Shown here one piece after another: positions 55,615-64,000 of a DNA stretch of 64,000 nt. Positions within the stretch are counted from its first letter, which is position 1; every line of letters begins with the position of its first letter. Location of the stretch: contig VGMX01000006.1 in the NCBI GenBank assembly GCA_016866305.1, positions 47,166 to 111,165 of the forward strand, written 5' to 3'. The position numbers and the translations under genes were made by a program. The notes under the pieces were generated by a model, which had not been told where the DNA came from, ran no database searches, and worked only from the letters and a program-made list of their open reading frames with translations. The DNA is from Chlorobiota bacterium (GTDB taxonomy: Bacteria; Bacteroidota; Chlorobiia; Chlorobiales; Chlorobiaceae).

Positions 55615-56901
55615 GTGTTGAAAATCTACCGTTATGATACCGACAGCGATGCGCTGAAAAAACAGATAACAAGAAGCGTGGTTTTCGAACCGGATGTCGA
55701 ACGTGCCGTCAGGGATATTGTCGATGCGGTGCGTACACAAGGAGATTGTGCGGTACTTGACTTTACCGACCGGTTTCAGGGAGTCAGGCTGCAGGAGATG
55801 AGGGTTTCTCCAGGCGAGATACGCAAAGCCTATGACGCCGCCGACCGCTCGTTCATCGAGGTGCTTGAGGAGGCTTACCGGAACATCAGCGCGTTTCATC
55901 GTCACGAAGCGGAGAAAAGTTTTTTCTATGAGGGACCGAACGGCGTGATTCTCGGCCAGCGGGTTACGCCCATGGACAGGGCAATGCTGTACGTGCCCGG
56001 CGGAAAAGCCGCTTACCCCTCTTCGCTGCTCATGAACGCAGCTCCTGCCCAGGTTGCCGGTGTCGGAGAGATTTTTCTCACCACTCCCTGCGACAGCGAA
56101 GGGAATGTGAGCAACCACATTCTCGCTGCTGCAGCAGTTGCCGGTATCGAACGGGTCTACAAGCTCGGTGGAGCCCAGGCGGTTGCGGCGTTCGCCTATG
56201 GCACCGAAACCATTCCGAAAGTCGATATTGTCACAGGACCGGGCAACAAATATGTTGCGCTCGCCAAAAAGCAGGTGTTCGGCCATGTGGCCATCGACAG
56301 TATTGCGGGGCCTTCCGAAGTGGTCATCATTGCCGACGGGTCGGCCAATCCAGATTTCATTGTGCTCGATATGTTCGCCCAGGCCGAGCATGATCCCGAT
56401 GCATCGGCGGTACTGATCACCCCATCCGAAACCCTTGCCCTTGCAGTCAGGGATGCGGCCGGACGCAGGATCGGGGCCATGCTCCGCCGGGAGGTGATAG
56501 CCGAGGCGCTTGCCTCCAACGGGGCAATCGTCCTTACCGGTTCCCTGGAGGAGGCATGCCGGGTTTCCGATATGATTGCGCCGGAACATCTCGAACTGCA
56601 TGTTGCAAGCCCCTGGGACGTGCTGCCTGCCATCCGGCATGCCGGAGCGGTTTTTATGGGGCCGTATTCGTGCGAAACCGTCGGGGACTATTTCGCTGGT
56701 CCGAACCATACCCTCCCGACCAGTGGCACGGCGCGATTTTTCTCGCCGCTTTCGGTGCGCGATTTCATCAAGCACACCTCGATCATCTCCTATTCGGCAA
56801 AACAGCTCTCCGTCTGCGGAGAGAAGATCGCCTCCTTTGCCGATTATGAGGGACTTCAGGCGCACGCTGAAGCGGTTCGTGAGCGGCTCCGGCAGTTATG
56901 A
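55615..56901 (+). CDS. hisD: Histidinol dehydrogenase
   Basis: 428 residues from GTG 55615 (an in-frame TTG follows at once). [26 protein letters not shown] block, [39 protein letters not shown] (catalytic His) and APEHLELH are diagnostic. Catalyses the last two steps of histidine synthesis. queA overlaps its stop by 4 bp, a functionally unrelated but coupled pair. Confidence 0.96.
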   Translation: MLKIYRYDTDSDALKKQITRSVVFEPDVERAVRDIVDAVRTQGDCAVLDFTDRFQGVRLQEMRVSPGEIRKAYDAADRSFIEVLEEAYRNISAFHRHEAEKSFFYEGPNGVILGQRVTPMDRAMLYVPGGKAAYPSSLLMNAAPAQVAGVGEIFLTTPCDSEGNVSNHILAAAAVAGIERVYKLGGAQAVAAFAYGTETIPKVDIVTGPGNKYVALAKKQVFGHVAIDSIAGPSEVVIIADGSANPDFIVLDMFAQAEHDPDASAVLITPSETLALAVRDAAGRRIGAMLRREVIAEALASNGAIVLTGSLEEACRVSDMIAPEHLELHVASPWDVLPAIRHAGAVFMGPYSCETVGDYFAGPNHTLPTSGTARFFSPLSVRDFIKHTSIISYSAKQLSVCGEKIASFADYEGLQAHAEAVRERLRQL

Positions 56902-57953
56902 AGGTCAGCGATTTCGATTACAGTCTGCCGGAGGGGATGATTGCACGCTATCCCCCATCCGAGCGGGGTTCGTCACGATTGCTTGTGCTCGACAGCCGGA
57001 CGGGAGATATCGTGCACAGCCGGTATGCGGCGCTCGATGAATTTCTTCGCGAGGGGGATCTCCTGGTGCTCAACAACAGCCGGGTTGTCAAAGCGCGGAT
57101 GTTTGCCTCGAAAACTACCGGCGGCGCAGTCGAACTGATGCTGCTTGAAAAACACGAGGGGGAGCAGAACCTCGTGCTCTATCGCGGGAGGCTGAAAAAA
57201 GGCGACCGGCTTCTTGCTTACGGCCATGAACTGGTGGTCGTTGAGATTGCCGGTGAGGGACAGGCTCGCCTTTGCGCACCGGCAGGAACCGATCTGCCGT
57301 TGCTTTTTGAACAGTATGCTGCGATTCCAATTCCTCCCTACCTGAAGCGGGATGCCGAGGCGATCGACGCCGAGCGTTATCAGACGGTTTTTGCCGAGCA
57401 TTCCGGCTCCGTGGCGGCTCCCACCGCATCGCTGAACATAACCGAAGGGCAGCTCGAAAAGCTCCGCCGCAAAGGTGTCGACAGGGCGACACTGACCCTG
57501 CATGTCGGATTGGGCACCTTCCTTCCCATAAGGAGCGAGCGTTTCGAAGATCATGTCATGCACAGGGAATATTACGAGATTCCCGCCGTAACCAGGGAAA
57601 AGATCCGGCGGACAAAAGTTTCCGGAGGAAGGGTGATCGCCGTGGGTACGACCGTCACCCGTACGCTCGAGCATGCGGCATCGTTGCCAGGTTGGGGTTG
57701 TGTCGATGAGGAGATGCGGGGTGAAGCCGATATCTTCATCTATCCGGGTTACCGGTTCCGGGTGATCGATCTTCTCCTGACCAATTTTCATGCACCCCGT
57801 TCCACGGTGCTGATGCTCACTGCCGCGTTTGCCGGAAAATCGCGTCTTCAGATGGCCTATGATGAGGCGCTCGGTAAAAATTACCGGTTTCTCAGCTACG
57901 GCGACAGTATGCTGATCGGCCCCGACATGCTCTCTGCTGTGCATAACTCCTAA
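56898..57953 (+). CDS. queA: tRNA preQ1(34) S-adenosylmethionine ribosyltransferase-isomerase
   Basis: 351 residues: [65 protein letters not shown] and [21 protein letters not shown] are all QueA blocks. It transfers and rearranges the ribosyl part of S-adenosylmethionine to make epoxyqueuosine in tRNA. With queC this indicates queuosine synthesis. Confidence 0.96.
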   Translation: MKVSDFDYSLPEGMIARYPPSERGSSRLLVLDSRTGDIVHSRYAALDEFLREGDLLVLNNSRVVKARMFASKTTGGAVELMLLEKHEGEQNLVLYRGRLKKGDRLLAYGHELVVVEIAGEGQARLCAPAGTDLPLLFEQYAAIPIPPYLKRDAEAIDAERYQTVFAEHSGSVAAPTASLNITEGQLEKLRRKGVDRATLTLHVGLGTFLPIRSERFEDHVMHREYYEIPAVTREKIRRTKVSGGRVIAVGTTVTRTLEHAASLPGWGCVDEEMRGEADIFIYPGYRFRVIDLLLTNFHAPRSTVLMLTAAFAGKSRLQMAYDEALGKNYRFLSYGDSMLIGPDMLSAVHNS

Positions 57954-58151
57954 AATAGTTCGGCGCGATCCCCGGTGCCGGTTAAGAAAGTGCGGTGGAA
58001 ACGGTTTTGGTGTTTTTCCGCCGTTTTGTTTTCAAAAAAAGGTGTGCTATTATAACATTTTTGTCTTTTCTGGAGAAGACAGATCGTTTTTCCCTTCCAT
58101 TCAGGATCGTTTCACGTAATAACCGTTTCAATCATAATTCGGGAGAACCCT

Positions 58152-60722
58152 ATGAGTCTTGTCAGCCAATACCGAGCGCATACCGAAGAGAGGGCCCAGC
58201 AGGGCATTCCGCCTCTGCCGTTGACAGCAGATCAGGCACGTGCACTGATCGTCCTTTTGCAGCAGCAGCCTGTCGAGGAGAAAGAGTACCTGCTCAGACT
58301 GTTCTGTGAACACATCAGTCCCGGCGTTGATGATGCCGCATTCGAAAAAGCCGCATTTCTCGATGCCGTCATCAAGGGAGAGTCGGCTTGCGAGGTCATC
58401 ACTCCGCTCGAAGCCGTCAGGATTCTCGGTACCATGCTCGGCGGTTACAATGTCAAGCCGCTCATCGATGCACTTGGCCATGCCGATAGCTCCGTTGCCG
58501 CCGAAGCTGCCTCGATGCTCAAGAACGTTCTGCTTGTCTACGATTCGTTCGATGCCGTTGCGAAGCTTGCCGCTTCCAATTCTTACGCCAGGGAGGTGCT
58601 GCGGTCATGGGCTGATGCCGAATGGTTCACATCGCATTCTGCGTTGCCCGAAAAGATGACGCTGACGGTCTTCAAGGTTTCGGGCGAAACCAATACCGAC
58701 GATCTTTCCCCGGCCAGTGAGGCATTTACCCGCAGTGACATACCGCTGCATGCCCTTTGCATGCTCGGTTCGAAGATGGAAGATCCGATCGGCACCATCG
58801 CCGGGCTGAAGCAAAAGGGCCATCCGCTCGCCTATGTCGGCGATGTCGTCGGCACCGGTTCGAGCAGGAAGTCGGGCATCAACTCGGTGCAGTGGCATCT
58901 CGGCGAGGATATTCCTGCCGTGCCGAACAAGCGAACCGGCAGCGTGGTGATCGGCGGCATTGTTGCGCCGATCTTCTTCAACACCGCTGAAGACTCCGGT
59001 GCATTGCCGATCCAGGCCGATGTGACCGCCATGGAGATGGGAGACGTTATCGATCTCTACCCTTACGAAGGAAAGATCGAGAAGAACGGGGAGGTGATTT
59101 CGCGTTTCGATCTCGCGCCCAACACGCTTGCCGACGAGGTGAGAGCTGGAGGACGTATTCCGCTCATTATCGGCAGGACCCTGACCGGCAAGGCCCGCAA
59201 GGTACTCGGACTTGGCGAGTCCGATGTCTTTACCCGTCCGGTACAGCCGGCTGACAGCGGCAAAGGTTACACCCTCGCCCAGAAAATGATCGGCAAGGCA
59301 TGCGGCCTTGCGGGCGTGAGGCCGGGCATGTACGTGGAGCCCGAAACATTGACCGTCGGTTCGCAGGATACCACCGGCGCCATGACGCGCGACGAGATCA
59401 AGGAACTTGCCGCACTGAGTTTCAGCGCCGATCTTGTGATGCAGAGTTTCTGTCATACAGCGGCGTATCCAAAACCGTCTGACATCAAGCTGCACCGCAG
59501 CCTGCCATATTTCATCATGAGCCGAGGCGGCGTCTCTCTCCGTCCTGGTGACGGTGTTATCCACACCTGGCTGAACCGCATGGTGCTTCCCGATACGCTC
59601 GGCACCGGAGGTGACTCGCACACCCGTTTCCCGATCGGGGTCTCCTTCCCTGGCGGTTCGGGGCTTGTGGCATTCGCCGGTGTGACCGGAACCATGCCGC
59701 TCAATGTGCCGGAATCCGTACTGGTTCGCTTCAAGGGTGAACTGCAGGAAGGCATCACTCTTCGCGACCTTGTCAACGCCATTCCTTATGTCGCCATCAA
59801 GCAGGGGCTTCTGACGGTCGAGAAAAAAGGCAAGAAAAACATTTTTGCCGGACGTATTCTCGAAATTGAAGGACTTCCGCAACTCAAGGTGGAGCAGGCG
59901 TTCGAGCTGAGCGACGCTTCGGCCGAGCGCAGTGCCGCAGCATGTACCGTACGCCTCGACAAGGAGCCGGTCATCGAATACCTCAGCTCCAACATCAGAC
60001 TGCTCGAACAGATGATTGAAGAGGGGTACGGAGATGCCGGGACCCTGCGTCGCAGGATCGGCAAAATGCAGGAGTGGCTGTCGAATCCGGTGCTTCTGCA
60101 GCCGGATGCCGATGCGGAGTACGCAGCCGTGATCGAGATCGATATGAGTGCCATCAGGGAGCCCATTCTGGCCTGCCCGAACGATCCCGATGATGTCATG
60201 ACCCTCAGCGAGGTGCTGCTTGACGAAAAACGGCCAAAGCACATCGACGAGGTGTTTGTCGGCAGTTGCATGACCAATATCGGTCATTTCCGTGCGCTTG
60301 GAGAGGTACTCCGCAATAAAGGCGTCGCTTCGGCCAGGCTCTGGATCGTGCCGCCGACGAAGATGGACATGAAAAAGCTTGTCGAGGAGGGTTATTACTC
60401 GGTGTTCGGTGCTGCCGGAGCGCGTATGGAGATCCCCGGCTGCTCCCTCTGCATGGGCAACCAGGCCAGGGTTGCCGACAATGCGGTGGTGTTCTCGACC
60501 AGTACGAGGAACTTCGACAACCGCATGGGCAAGGGCGCCCAGGTTTATCTCGGTTCGGCGGAACTGGCGGCTGTTGCTGCGCTGCTCGGACATCTTCCCG
60601 ACAAGGACGAGTATCTCGAAGTCGTGAAAAAACAGCTTTCCGGCGACAAGGAAAAGGAGATATACCGGTATCTCAATTTCCACGAACTCGGTAAGGAGGA
60701 GTTACAGGTGCTTGTCGATTAA
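58152..60722 (+). CDS. acnB: Aconitate hydratase B
   Basis: 856 residues with a good ribosome site (GGGAG). N-terminal HEAT-like domain ([20 protein letters not shown] opening), then a swivelling domain ([15 protein letters not shown]), then the aconitase core with [4Fe-4S] cysteines in [11 protein letters not shown] and [10 protein letters not shown]. It interconverts citrate and isocitrate; in a green sulfur bacterium it would run in the reductive TCA cycle. The order swivel-before-core is the AcnB architecture. Confidence 0.96.
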   Translation: MSLVSQYRAHTEERAQQGIPPLPLTADQARALIVLLQQQPVEEKEYLLRLFCEHISPGVDDAAFEKAAFLDAVIKGESACEVITPLEAVRILGTMLGGYNVKPLIDALGHADSSVAAEAASMLKNVLLVYDSFDAVAKLAASNSYAREVLRSWADAEWFTSHSALPEKMTLTVFKVSGETNTDDLSPASEAFTRSDIPLHALCMLGSKMEDPIGTIAGLKQKGHPLAYVGDVVGTGSSRKSGINSVQWHLGEDIPAVPNKRTGSVVIGGIVAPIFFNTAEDSGALPIQADVTAMEMGDVIDLYPYEGKIEKNGEVISRFDLAPNTLADEVRAGGRIPLIIGRTLTGKARKVLGLGESDVFTRPVQPADSGKGYTLAQKMIGKACGLAGVRPGMYVEPETLTVGSQDTTGAMTRDEIKELAALSFSADLVMQSFCHTAAYPKPSDIKLHRSLPYFIMSRGGVSLRPGDGVIHTWLNRMVLPDTLGTGGDSHTRFPIGVSFPGGSGLVAFAGVTGTMPLNVPESVLVRFKGELQEGITLRDLVNAIPYVAIKQGLLTVEKKGKKNIFAGRILEIEGLPQLKVEQAFELSDASAERSAAACTVRLDKEPVIEYLSSNIRLLEQMIEEGYGDAGTLRRRIGKMQEWLSNPVLLQPDADAEYAAVIEIDMSAIREPILACPNDPDDVMTLSEVLLDEKRPKHIDEVFVGSCMTNIGHFRALGEVLRNKGVASARLWIVPPTKMDMKKLVEEGYYSVFGAAGARMEIPGCSLCMGNQARVADNAVVFSTSTRNFDNRMGKGAQVYLGSAELAAVAALLGHLPDKDEYLEVVKKQLSGDKEKEIYRYLNFHELGKEELQVLVD

Positions 60723-60863
60723 AAATCTTTTTTATGGCGGGATTATGAAATATTTTGCATATTCAGCCATACGGTGGGCTTTTGAAAACTCACTGTTTTT
60801 TTTAATATTCGTTAGCTGAAGAAGCTGTTTAATTACCAAAACAACAAAAACAACAATCGAGCG

Positions 60864-61091
60864 ATGAAAAAACTTTTCATTTTCCTCTTCCTCTTGAGCT
60901 CAGTTTCCTTCGTTGGCTGTGCAAAAACTGAAGCACCTGCACCTGAAGCACCTGCAACCGAAGAAGCAGCTCCTGCAGCTGAAGAAGCAGCACCTGCAGC
61001 TGAAGAAGCAGCACCTGCAGCTGAAGAAGCAGCACCTGCAGCTGGTGAAGAAAAACCTGCAGAAGCACCTGCAGAAGCTCCCGCAAAATAA
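60864..61091 (+). CDS. Small Ala/Pro/Glu-repeat lipoprotein
   Basis: 75 residues. Signal peptide MKKLFIFLFLLSSVSFVGC with the lipobox cysteine at 19, then an acidic low-complexity tail built of EEAAPAA heptads flanked by EAPAPEAPA-like and EAPAEAPAK stretches. Probably a periplasmic lipoprotein that is disordered or forms an extended rod. No enzyme motif. It has its own hairpin terminator and an AT-rich upstream region. Confidence 0.8.
   Translation: MKKLFIFLFLLSSVSFVGCAKTEAPAPEAPATEEAAPAAEEAAPAAEEAAPAAEEAAPAAGEEKPAEAPAEAPAK
60960..61043 (+). repeat. Four tandem 21 bp units in the lipoprotein gene
   Basis: Four in-frame copies of a 21 bp unit, each encoding EEAAPAA. Units 2-4 are identical and unit 1 differs by one base (GCTCCT for GCACCT). 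Copy number could change by slippage without breaking the frame. Confidence 0.92.
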
Positions 61092-61117
61092 GTCTGGTTT
61101 TTCCGGTTTATTTTCAG

Positions 61118-61153
61118 GGAAGACAGTGCGAAAGCACTGTCTTCCTTTTTTTT
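61118..61153 (+). terminator. Terminator of the lipoprotein gene
   Basis: Perfect 12 bp stem GGAAGACAGTGC / GCACTGTCTTCC with a GAAA loop and eight T. Confidence 0.95.
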
Positions 61154-62567
61154 GCCCTGATCGATACCTCGATGCCGCAAAGGGCTCCTTTCGATTCGGG
61201 CAGGCAATAGCCCGATCCTGGGGAAGAGAGATGTTTCGACATCGACAGAAAATCTTTTCCATGAGCCTGGCCCTGCCTGTCTCAGGGATGCAAGTGCGGT
61301 CCAGGCGCAAAAAAAGCCGGCACAGATAGCAGCCTGGCGCTCTCTACAAGAAACCGTTCCTGCAGGGCTTGCGTGACGCTCATGGAACTCCGTCTGCATG
61401 CATGTGTGCTCTCGTGTGAGACAGGGTTGCAAAAACGCGCTCCTCGCTTCTGCGCCAATCCACCGAACGAGCTTGTGCAGAAAGCATACCGTGAGGTCTG
61501 ATTACCCTGACACCCCGGTTATTCCTTCAGAAACCACCTCCCGGAAGCTTCGACGCCTGCGTGCTCTCCCATGCTTCATCGGCCGGAAAAAACGGATTCC
61601 AGGGTGATGGCTTATCATGATTCATGCGGGAAAACAGGAATCACCCTGACAGTGGTGAAAGCATCACCCGGTATCGGCCGATAGCGGTGTCGAAGGGGGC
61701 TCCGGCAACTGCGGCGGCTTTTCCGGAAATGCCGAATGCCGCGCCATCAGGGTCGTGCATGCATTCGCATCGTGTTTCTGCAAGACAGAACCGGAGTGGA
61801 ATGCAAGATGTGGCTGAATCCGGTAAAAGGATGTCAGGATACCATGAAATAGCATTATCGGATATGGGTGTTCTTTCAGGATTTAAAGCAAAACGTGCAT
61901 GGCGGCACCATAAACCGAAAAAGGAGCTGCTCAATAAAAAAAATAAAAGCACTTCGTGTTTGACGAATGAGTTGATACTCTCTTTGCATGGATGTCGTAT
62001 TAGCCGTCATGCACGAATTCTTGCTTTTCAATGCTGAAACAGCGTTGTTGCCCTTGCTGCCGGGATGAGATGATTGAGAATATGAACCCTGATAGGGATT
62101 CTGGAGACAGCATGAGCGACAGCAGGAAGATCCTCATTAAATGCTTCACGAAGATGAACGGGCGGTGAATTTGTCTCCCGGGTGTTGATCGCTCTAAGTC
62201 AATACAAGATATCAAAATAGACTGCATGGTACTTCTCCTTTGCTTTCTCATGTCATTCAGGGAGCTTCTGAAAGGCACATCCGGACATCGATATTGCGTC
62301 ATGGAAAACCGGGTATTCTGTTGTCTGCGTGATGAAATAGAGGGACAGTCATTTGGAGAAGAGTGCTTATCTGAAATTGCAATAATCATTTAGGAGTGAA
62401 ACGATTTAATGTTTTTAGAAACCTGCACGGTTCATGTTAAGCATGAATAAGAGAGAAGGTGATAAGAACGTATGCATGATTTTGCATCATAATTTTTTTG
62501 AATAAAAATTTTTTTACATTACACTGTTAATTATATCAGCTTTTATTAACAACAAGTACTTTCACTT
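61154..62567. other. 1.4 kb without a supported gene
   Basis: Several short open frames exist on both strands (e.g. 61624-62037 +, 62000-62389 -), but none has a recognisable family, a good ribosome site or convincing composition. The last 170 bp before the H-NS-like gene are strikingly A/T-rich. This could be a decayed gene region or a regulatory zone; I see no repeats, tRNA or transposase remnants. Confidence 0.6.
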
Positions 62568-62861
62568 ATGGCAACAATTTCAGATTTACAGGCACAGATC
62601 GACGCATTACAGAAACAGCTTGCAGAAAAGCAGGCTGAAGGCAAAAGACAGGCCATAGCCGAGATTCTCGAGAAGATGAGCGAATTCGGCATCACCATCG
62701 AAAATCTGCAGAGAAAAACGGTTCCGGGTAAGGTTAAGGCAGTAAAAGCCGTCAAATACCGGATGGAGGATAAAACCTGGAGCGGAAGAGGTCCGAAGCC
62801 TAAATGGGTGAAGGAGATCGAGGAAAGAAGGGGTAAGTTAAGCGATTACCTTGTTGCCTGA
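62568..62861 (+). CDS. H-NS-family nucleoid protein
   Basis: 97 residues. The N-terminal coiled coil (residues 5-50) serves for oligomerisation and a basic linker follows. The C-terminal DNA-binding core is YRMEDKTWSGRGPKPKWV, with the W-S/T-G-x-G-R-x-P-like loop that inserts in the minor groove (here SGRGPKP, residues 72-78). Such proteins silence AT-rich, often foreign DNA. The A/T-rich DNA upstream fits self-regulation. A hairpin terminator follows. Confidence 0.85.
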   Translation: MATISDLQAQIDALQKQLAEKQAEGKRQAIAEILEKMSEFGITIENLQRKTVPGKVKAVKAVKYRMEDKTWSGRGPKPKWVKEIEERRGKLSDYLVA

Positions 62862-62888
62862 TTTTCGGTAATTGTATTTGATAGCAAG

Positions 62889-62922
62889 AAAAAAGGATCA
62901 CAATTACAGTGGTCCTTTTTTT
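62889..62922 (+). terminator. Terminator of the H-NS-like gene
   Basis: AAAAAAGGATCAC / GTGGTCCTTTTTT stem with a 7 nt loop and a T run. Confidence 0.88.
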
Positions 62923-63088
62923 ATTCCCGGGATTATCTATGGGATTGATTTTTCTTGCGCCATGATCATGCCGCCGGCATGCCGCCGGCATTCCGTCAAA
63001 TATCCGGGCATATATCTTGTGATGGTTCTTTCCGGCAGAAGATCATCGGTGGGAATTGAAATGGGAAAACAGTTTTGGAAGGAAAATG

Positions 63089-63120
63089 AAAAAACCTTGC
63101 AACATCATCTGATGCAAGGT
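63089..63120 (-). terminator. Terminator of the four-tRNA cluster
   Basis: On the minus strand ACCTTGCA...TGCAAGGT is followed by six T, just past tRNA-Gln. Confidence 0.8.
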
Positions 63121-63129
63121 TTTTTCATG

Positions 63130-63202
63130 CTGAGGAGCCAGGACTCGAACCTGGAATTGCCTGATCCAGAGTCAGGAGCCTTACCAATTTGGCCACTCCT
63201 CA
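63130..63202 (-). tRNA. tRNA-Gln(CTG)
   Basis: 73 nt, with acceptor TGAGGAG / CTCCTCA, anticodon loop CTCTGGA (anticodon CTG) and T-loop GGTTCGAGTCC. CCA is not encoded. Last of four tRNAs in transcription order. Confidence 0.94.
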
Positions 63203-63210
63203 ATAAAGAG

Positions 63211-63287
63211 TGGTACACCCGAGAGGATTCGAACCCCTAACCTTCTGATCCGTAGTCAGATGCTCTATCCAGTTGAGCTACGGGTGC
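63211..63287 (-). tRNA. tRNA-Arg(ACG)
   Basis: 77 nt, with GCACCCG acceptor pairing CGGGTGT, anticodon loop CTACGGA (anticodon ACG, expected to be edited to ICG by TadA), and encoded CCA. Confidence 0.95.
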
Positions 63288-63294
63288 AACAGTG

Positions 63295-63368
63295 TAGCGT
63301 GTACGGGATTCGAACCCGTGATCTTCGCCTTGAGAGGGCGATGTCCTGGGCCACTAGACGAACACGCC
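63295..63368 (-). tRNA. tRNA-Glu(CTC)
   Basis: 74 nt. TTCGTCTAGTGGCCCAGGAC is the usual tRNA-Glu D-arm; anticodon loop CTCTCAA gives CTC. No encoded CCA. It reads GAG only, so a TTC isoacceptor must exist elsewhere. Confidence 0.93.
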
Positions 63369-63409
63369 ATGATACTGTACTCCAAAACGAACCCGACATC
63401 CATCAGGAG

Positions 63410-63483
63410 TGGGCCCTGTAGGACTTGAACCTACGACCCAGCGATTATGAGTCGCTTGCTCTGACCAACTGAGCTAAGGGCCC
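63410..63483 (-). tRNA. tRNA-Ile2 (CAT, lysidine type)
   Basis: 74 nt with anticodon CAT. The body (TTAGCTCAGTTGGTCAGAGC, then GCGACTCATAATCGCT and GGTTCAAGTCC) matches the minor tRNA-Ile whose C34 becomes lysidine via TilS, not the Met tRNAs. No encoded CCA. First of the four-tRNA cluster. Confidence 0.88.
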
Positions 63484-63565
63484 TCAAACCTTCGCTTTAG
63501 AGGCTGTTAATATAACTCTTCGGAGAGAATTAGCAAAACAATATTCATCTTTCCGGATCTTTTTT

Positions 63566-64000
63566 TCAGATGAACTCCTGGTACTTCTCTCTCGATATTT
63601 CCGCTCCGAGCCCGGAGAGTTTCTCTTCTATTTTTTCGTAGCCCCGGTCAAGGTGATAGACCCGAAGTACTTCGGTAACGCCGTCGGCAACAAGCCCGGC
63701 AAGCACCAGACAGGCTGACGCTCTCAGATCGGTTGACATGACTTTCGTGCCCGAGAGTTTCCGCGGTCCATGCACGACAGCTTGGTTTTTAAGGATGTCG
63801 ATATGAGCGCCGAGGCGGTTGAGCTCCGGAATATGGTTGAACCGTTCGTGATAGACCTTGTCGGTAATCCTGCTGACCCCCTCGGCTTGCGTCATGAGGG
63901 CGGTCCACTGCGCCTGCATGTCTGTCGGAAACGAAGGGTACGGTTTTGCCGTAACGCTTGTAGCCCTGAGTGTTTCCGGGCTTTCGAGCGTCACGCTCTG
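63566..64000 (-). CDS. murA: UDP-N-acetylglucosamine 1-carboxyvinyltransferase, C-terminal part (cut by window edge)
   Basis: The last 144 residues of Mur[60 protein letters not shown] and [20 protein letters not shown] are diagnostic. First committed step of peptidoglycan synthesis. The 5' part lies beyond position 64000, so the active-site cysteine is not visible. Confidence 0.95.
   Translation of the reverse strand, partial: QSVTLESPETLRATSVTAKPYPSFPTDMQAQWTALMTQAEGVSRITDKVYHERFNHIPELNRLGAHIDILKNQAVVHGPRKLSGTKVMSTDLRASACLVLAGLVADGVTEVLRVYHLDRGYEKIEEKLSGLGAEISREKYQEFI

Noticed and set aside
55549..56865. 438-residue open frame antisense to hisD
   Set aside because: Overlaps hisD entirely, which has diagnostic motifs; composition is that of a shadow frame.
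58605..60683. 692-residue open frame antisense to acnB
   Set aside because: Shadow of the GC-rich aconitase gene; no family motifs, and acnB is certain.
61624..62037. 137-residue protein gene
   Set aside because: No family, odd composition and no ribosome site; left as unassigned DNA.
63410..63483. Elongator or initiator tRNA-Met
   Set aside because: Anticodon is CAT, but the body and GCGACTCATAATCGCT arm match the lysidine-type tRNA-Ile.

Overview
This window is most likely a chromosomal segment of a green sulfur bacterium (Chlorobi/Chlorobiaceae: Chlorobium, Chlorobaculum or Prosthecochloris group). No photosynthesis gene lies inside it. The assignment rests on the overall gene set (pyruvate phosphate dikinase and aconitase B for carbon metabolism, bacillithiol synthase BshA, scattered trp genes, a full Gram-negative outer-membrane set) and on how the individual proteins read. 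It is an inference, at about 80%. Most of the window is densely packed housekeeping DNA on both strands, with many 4-10 bp gene overlaps.

Layout. 0-10.5 kb: ppdK (cut by the edge), an orphan nucleoside-type ABC permease, elbB, a frameshifted FISUMP lipoprotein gene, lpxK with an acyltransferase, purD, a JAMM peptidase, a half-length carB and trpC. 10.6-21.5 kb: rpe, an Omp85 protein with a DUF2795 gene and an M23 peptidase, polA-pheA, then yebC-ruvC-phosphatidyltransferase-TPR. 21.5-26.2 kb: a 1-Cys peroxiredoxin divergent from a Fur/PerR regulator with an AT-rich palindrome between them, an intact FISUMP paralogue and rnr. 26.2-31.6 kb: the accessory highlight, a divergent pair encoding a CqsS-type sensor kinase and a CqsA-type alpha-hydroxyketone autoinducer synthase, with a glutamine amidotransferase translationally coupled behind the sensor. 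31.7-33.9 kb: a compact type II restriction-modification pair between tRNA-Ser and tRNA-Gly. 34-45 kb: trpB, lptD, an alpha/beta hydrolase, an Rrf2 regulator, uvrA, and groESL behind a perfect CIRCE operator. 45-60.7 kb: queC, a CPBP protease, trpA, a glycosyltransferase, an NAD-dependent reductase, a SRPBCC protein with a thioesterase, a Ca/Na exchanger, an archaeal-type methionine adenosyltransferase divergent from bshA, mreB, hisD-queA and acnB. 60.8-64 kb: a repeat-rich lipoprotein, a 1.4 kb stretch with no supported gene, an H-NS-like protein, four tRNAs and the end of murA.

The most notable system is the cqsA/cqsS pair at 26.9-31.2 kb. This signalling module is classically known from Vibrio, with relatives (lqs) in Legionella. 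The sensor matches the Vibrio cholerae CqsS numbering through its membrane ligand domain (W104, S107, F162 and H194 all fall at the same positions), but has alanine where V. cholerae has C170. It also carries two intact receiver domains and a C-terminal HPt domain, so a complete phosphorelay is built into one protein. This suggests a quorum-sensing circuit in a phototrophic sulfur bacterium with altered ligand preference and different downstream wiring.

Limits: everything was read by eye. Family calls rest on motifs and remembered homologues; no database search or computation was run.
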